64,000 nt of DNA from the NCBI RefSeq assembly GCF_036014015.1, contig NZ_CP107905.1, forward strand, positions 1,550,001-1,614,000, in the 5' to 3' direction. Each line of letters opens with the position of its first letter. Positions within the stretch are counted from its first letter, which is position 1. Both the position numbers and the translations under genes were made by a program. The DNA comes from Streptomyces sp. NBC_00457. GTDB lineage: Bacteria; Actinomycetota; Actinomycetes; Streptomycetales; Streptomycetaceae. Below the pieces are notes generated by a model, which saw nothing but the letters and a program-made list of their open reading frames with translations, was not told the origin of the DNA and searched no databases. Shown here one piece after another: positions 60,628 to 64,000 of the stretch.

Positions 60628-63324
60628 ATGGTCCGTTACGTGTACGACTTCCACGAGGGCGGCCGTGACATGGCCGACCTGCTCGGTGGCAAGGGCGCGA
60701 ACCTGGCCGAGATGGCCCGGCTGGGCCTGCCGGTGCCACCCGGTTTCATCGTCTCCACCGATGCCTGCCGGGCCTTCCTGGCCACGGGTGCCGAACCAGA
60801 CGGTATGTCGGAGGACGTCTCCCGGCACCTGTCGGCCCTTGAGGCCGCCTCCGGACGGACGGTGGGGCAGCCGGACGACCCGCTGCTGCTGTCGGTCCGC
60901 TCCGGGGCACGCTTCTCCATGCCCGGCATGATGGAGACGGTCCTCGACATCGGCCTGAACGACGACTCGGTCCTGGGCCTGGCCAAGGTCTCCGGGAGCG
61001 AGCGCTTCGCCTGGGACTCGTACCGTCGACTGGTCCAAATGTTCGGCAGCACGGTCATGGGCGTCGACTCCGCGCTGTTCGAGAGGGCCATGACGGCCCT
61101 CAAGACGATCCGCGGCGTCCCGGACGACGTGCACCTGGAGGCGAGCGACCTCGCTGAGCTCGTGGACGTGTACAAGAACCTGATCCACGACGAAACCGGC
61201 CAGGACTTCCCCCAGTCCCCCGCCGAGCAGGTGCGCCGGGCGATCCTCGCCGTCTTCCAGTCCTGGAACGGTGAGCGGGCCCGCCTCTACCGGCGCCGCG
61301 AGCACATCCCCGACGACCTGGGCACCGCGGTCACCGTCCAGCGCATGGTGTTCGGCAACCTGGGCGCCGACTCGGGCAGCGGCGTCGCCTTCACCCGCGA
61401 CCCGGCCACCGGCCGCACCGGCCCGTACGGCGACTACCTGCCGAACGCACAGGGCGAGGACGTCGTCGCCGGCATTCGCAACACCGTGCCACTCACCGAC
61501 CTGGAGCGACTGGACCCGGGCTCGTACCGGCAGCTGCGCGACCACATGCGGACCTTGGAGCGGCACTACCGGGACCTGTGCGACATCGAGTTCACCATCG
61601 AGCGCGGCACCCTGTGGATGCTGCAGACCCGGGTCGGCAAGCGCACCGCCGCGGCCTCTTTCGCCATCGCCGCCGAGCTGATCGACGAGGGGCTCGTCAC
61701 CCCGGACGAGGCCCTGGCGCGGGTCAGCGGGGACGGGCTCGCGCACCTGATGTTCCCGAGCTTCGACGCCTCTGCGACCGGGGAGGCGCTCGCTCACGGC
61801 ATCCCCGCCTCGCCAGGTGCCGCGGTCGGCGCCGCCGTCTTCGACTCCGCCGAGGCCGTACGGCGTGCCGCGGCCGGCGAGAAGGTCGTCCTCGTACGCC
61901 AGGAGACCACCCCCGACGACCTGCCCGGCATGATCGCCGCCCAGGCGGTGCTGACCAGCCGCGGCGGCAAGACCAGTCACGCTGCCGTCGTCGCCCGCGG
62001 CATGGGCAAAGTCTGCGTCTGCGGCGCCGAGGAACTCACCGTGGACACCGAGGCCCGCCGCTTCACCACCCGCGACGGCACGGTCGTCGAGGAGGGCACG
62101 GTTCTCTCGGTGGACGGCTCGGCGGGTGCCGTGTACCCGGGTGCGGCACCGCTGGTCGACTCCGCGGTCATGCGGTACCTGGAAGCCGGTGTGTGGTTGG
62201 AGCAGTCGGACTGGGTCGTCGGCCCGGTGGCCCGCGTCCTGAAGCAGGCCGACGACATTCGGCGACTGGAGGTGCGCGCCAACGCCGACACCCCCGAGGA
62301 CGCCGCACGCGCTCGCCGGTTCGGTGCTCAGGGCGTCGGCCTGTGCCGCACCGAGCACATGTTCCTCGGCGAGCGCCGCAAGCTGGTCGAGGAGATGATC
62401 CTGGCCCGCTCGGACACCGAGCGGGACCGCGCGCTCGCCGCGCTGCTCCCCCTCCAGCGGCAGGACTTCATCGGCATCCTGGAGGCGATGGACCGGCTGC
62501 CCGTCACCATCCGCCTGCTCGACCCGCCGCTGCACGAGTTCCTGCCCGACCACACCGAACTCGCCGTCCGCATCGCCTCCGCCGAGGCCCACGGCGACCT
62601 GCCGGACCCGCACGACGTCGAACTGCTCGAGGCCGTGAACCGCATGCATGAGGAGAACCCGATGCTCGGCCTGCGCGGCGTGCGCCTCGGCCTCGTGATC
62701 CCGGGCCTGGTCGCCATGCAGGTACGGGCCATCGCCGAAGCGGTCGTGGAGCGTACGCGGGCCGGAGGCGCCCCCGAGGCGGAGATCATGGTTCCGCTGG
62801 TCGGCGCCGTCGAGGAACTGCGGATCGAGCGTGAAGAAGTGGAACGGGTGTTGGCTGAGGTATCCGAGGAAACGGGCGTTCCGGTCCACTGCCCGGTCGG
62901 CACCATGATCGAACTGCCCAGGGCCGCGCTCACCGCAGGACGGATCGCCGAGGAGGCCGAGTTCTTCTCCTTCGGCACGAACGACCTGACGCAGACGACC
63001 TGGGGCTTCTCCCGCGACGACGTGGAGGCGGCGTTCTTCTCCGCCTACCTCGACAAGGGCATCTTCGCCACCTCCCCGTTCGAGACCATCGACCGCGACG
63101 GCGTGGGCCGGCTGGTCGAGATCGCCGTCGCCGAGGGCCGCGCCGCACGTCCCGGCCTGAAGATCGGCGTCTGCGGAGAACACGGCGGCGACCCCGAGTC
63201 CGTCCACTTCTTCCACCGCGCGGGACTGGACTACGTCTCCTGCTCGCCGTTCCGCGTCCCGATCGCCCGTCTGGAGGCGGGCCGGGCCGCGTTGCCTGGG
63301 ACCGAGGTCAGCGACAGCAGGTGA
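60628..63324 (+). CDS. ppdK: Pyruvate, phosphate dikinase
   Basis: The protein has 898 residues, the normal PPDK length. The N-terminal ATP-grasp part has [20 protein letters not shown] and [20 protein letters not shown]. The swivelling phospho-His domain has [20 protein letters not shown], where His of TSH carries phosphate. The C-terminal PEP barrel has [40 protein letters not shown] and [20 protein letters not shown] (catalytic Cys). It interconverts ATP, Pi and pyruvate with AMP, PPi and PEP, allowing PPi-based energy saving in low oxygen. Its stop overlaps the HPF-like gene (GTGA). Confidence 0.97.
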   Translation: MVRYVYDFHEGGRDMADLLGGKGANLAEMARLGLPVPPGFIVSTDACRAFLATGAEPDGMSEDVSRHLSALEAASGRTVGQPDDPLLLSVRSGARFSMPGMMETVLDIGLNDDSVLGLAKVSGSERFAWDSYRRLVQMFGSTVMGVDSALFERAMTALKTIRGVPDDVHLEASDLAELVDVYKNLIHDETGQDFPQSPAEQVRRAILAVFQSWNGERARLYRRREHIPDDLGTAVTVQRMVFGNLGADSGSGVAFTRDPATGRTGPYGDYLPNAQGEDVVAGIRNTVPLTDLERLDPGSYRQLRDHMRTLERHYRDLCDIEFTIERGTLWMLQTRVGKRTAAASFAIAAELIDEGLVTPDEALARVSGDGLAHLMFPSFDASATGEALAHGIPASPGAAVGAAVFDSAEAVRRAAAGEKVVLVRQETTPDDLPGMIAAQAVLTSRGGKTSHAAVVARGMGKVCVCGAEELTVDTEARRFTTRDGTVVEEGTVLSVDGSAGAVYPGAAPLVDSAVMRYLEAGVWLEQSDWVVGPVARVLKQADDIRRLEVRANADTPEDAARARRFGAQGVGLCRTEHMFLGERRKLVEEMILARSDTERDRALAALLPLQRQDFIGILEAMDRLPVTIRLLDPPLHEFLPDHTELAVRIASAEAHGDLPDPHDVELLEAVNRMHEENPMLGLRGVRLGLVIPGLVAMQVRAIAEAVVERTRAGGAPEAEIMVPLVGAVEELRIEREEVERVLAEVSEETGVPVHCPVGTMIELPRAALTAGRIAEEAEFFSFGTNDLTQTTWGFSRDDVEAAFFSAYLDKGIFATSPFETIDRDGVGRLVEIAVAEGRAARPGLKIGVCGEHGGDPESVHFFHRAGLDYVSCSPFRVPIARLEAGRAALPGTEVSDSR

Positions 63325-63746
63325 GGGACTGGAGAGTGGCGCACATAGCTGCCAGGGAAACCGGAACCCAGGTTCCCAGCGCCGAGGTGCGGGTGCGCGC
63401 CGAGGGCGACGTGAACGAGGAAGCCATCGCGTACGTCCGTGCCAAGGTCGGTGCGGCCCTCGTCCGGCCAGGACTTCCGGCCGTCAGCGGCGAAGTGCGG
63501 ATCGCCCGGGCCTCGACGCACCACGCCGAGCACCCGTGGTCGGCCGAGGCCGAGATCGTGGTGGGCAACATCCTCGTGGTGGTGCACGCCCGGGAGGCGA
63601 GCGCACATGAGCTCGCCGACCGGATCCACGGCCGGCTGCGCAGCCAGGCCGACAGACTCCTGCACCGCAGGGACGCGGCCCGCAGGTTGGCCACGCCGCC
63701 CCCGTGGCGGGGTGGGCGGGCAGAGAGCTGGACGACGACTTCGTGA
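63321..63746 (+). CDS. Short HPF/RaiA-like ribosome-associated protein
   Basis: The 141-residue protein starts at GTG 63321, overlapping the PPDK stop; GTG 63336 is an alternative. Residues about 20-110 look like the S30AE/HPF beta-alpha domain: VRVRAEGDVNEEAIAYVRAK, VSGEVRIARASTHHAEHPWS, EAEIVVGNILVVVHAREASA and HELADRIHGRLRSQADRLL. The long-form C-terminal dimerisation domain is absent. Such proteins bind the 30S subunit and idle ribosomes in stress. Coupling to PPDK and the setting near the DevR-like regulator fit a dormancy role. The family call is by eye. Confidence 0.72.
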   Translation: MRDWRVAHIAARETGTQVPSAEVRVRAEGDVNEEAIAYVRAKVGAALVRPGLPAVSGEVRIARASTHHAEHPWSAEAEIVVGNILVVVHAREASAHELADRIHGRLRSQADRLLHRRDAARRLATPPPWRGGRAESWTTTS

Positions 63747-63762
63747 AGATCCAAACCGCGCA

Positions 63763-63797
63763 GGGCCGGGCGGCCGCAAGTCAGGGCCGAACGGCCC
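63763..63797 (+). promoter_or_regulatory. OsdR/DevR-like box pair upstream of the last gene
   Basis: GGGCCGGGCGGCCG (63763-63776) and GGGCCGAACGGCCC (63784-63797) start 21 bp apart and end 112 bases before the ATG at 63910. Confidence 0.72.
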
Positions 63798-63909
63798 TGG
63801 CGGGCCGATCATGACCTGCTTTCAATTGCGAGATGCACACGTGCAAAACGCTGGGTGAACCGGCCAGGTGCCCGAAGCAGTGAGCGACGAATCCGTACGG
63901 AAACATTCC

Positions 63910-64000
63910 ATGGACACCAACCATGCCCAGCCGATCCCTGTCGGCCCGCGCCAGAGCATCGAGCTCGACACCACCGAAGCACTGCGACTGCTGGGCAGTA
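63910..64000 (+). CDS. Start of a pyridoxamine-phosphate-oxidase-family protein (cut by window end)
   Basis: ATG 63910 opens MDTNHAQPIPVGPRQSIELD and TTEALRLLGS before the window ends. The phrase IELDTTEALRLLGS is typical for the first helix of PPOX-like FMN/F420-binding stress proteins of actinobacteria, several of which belong to the DosR regulon in mycobacteria. Only 30 residues are visible, so the family call is tentative. A box pair lies upstream. Confidence 0.55.
   Translation, partial: MDTNHAQPIPVGPRQSIELDTTEALRLLGS

Noticed and set aside
60358..63216. 952-codon open frame on the minus strand
   Set aside because: It is the mirror of PPDK in high-GC DNA: the composition is Gly/Arg/Val/Asp-rich without motifs, while the plus strand encodes a full PPDK.

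Overview
This window is high-GC actinobacterial DNA, almost certainly from a Streptomyces chromosome. Evidence: very strong third-position GC, GTG starts coupled to upstream stops (ATGA and GTGA overlaps), Streptomyces-type TerD, SpoOM, BlaI/M56 and Rv1733c-like families, and a gene set resembling the left-arm stress/dormancy region of S. coelicolor that is controlled by the OsdK/OsdR two-component system (the Streptomyces counterpart of mycobacterial DevS/DevR). I see no rRNA, tRNA or CRISPR array.

Layout. 1-2625: ion-transport operon (CPA-type antiporter end, CBS protein, ArsB/NhaD-type permease). 2637-9340: decayed DNA with broken genes, a PucR-type regulator whose C-terminus looks altered, a 239-bp tandem duplication, an IS110-family transposase and an esterase fragment. 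9477-14476: sulfotransferase with an APS-kinase-like partner, TatA, and a Ter block (TerD, BlaI repressor, M56 protease, TerB, broken SpoOM) whose promoters share a BlaI-like TCTACA-N4-TGTAGA operator. 14696-17052: two CNNM/CorC-type transporters. 17339-63797: a dense hypoxia/dormancy island. It contains six universal stress proteins, three CBS-BON proteins, a GNAT/acyl-CoA synthetase fusion, two P-type ATPases (one a P1B ATPase fused to hemerythrin), a sulfide:quinone-oxidoreductase-like/TusE/DsrE operon, OsmC, an Acg-type nitroreductase, GH65 phosphorylase plus HAD phosphatase, a NiFe hydrogenase (group 3b type) with HypF, C, D, E and a maturation protease, Hsp20, an Rv1733c-like membrane protein, a DevS/OsdK-like GAF-GAF kinase, GAPDH, a DevR/OsdR-like regulator, PPDK and an HPF-like ribosome-hibernation protein. 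A pyridoxamine-phosphate-oxidase-family gene starts at the right edge.

How it fits together. At least sixteen intergenic regions of the island carry a GGGCCGNNCGGCCC-like palindrome, usually as two copies whose start points lie 20-22 bp (two helical turns) apart. These lie in front of the USP, hydrogenase, nitroreductase, Hsp20, sulfur, GAPDH, regulator and PPDK genes. The simplest reading is that the LuxR-type regulator at 59676-60371, driven by the kinase at 56658-58382, senses oxygen or redox state and turns on the whole island: redox disposal through hydrogenase, PPi-linked glycolysis through PPDK, carbohydrate phosphorolysis, sulfur handling, ribosome hibernation and proteostasis. Several gene remnants (44001-44720, 56005-56536, 28555-28962) show that the island has also been rearranged.
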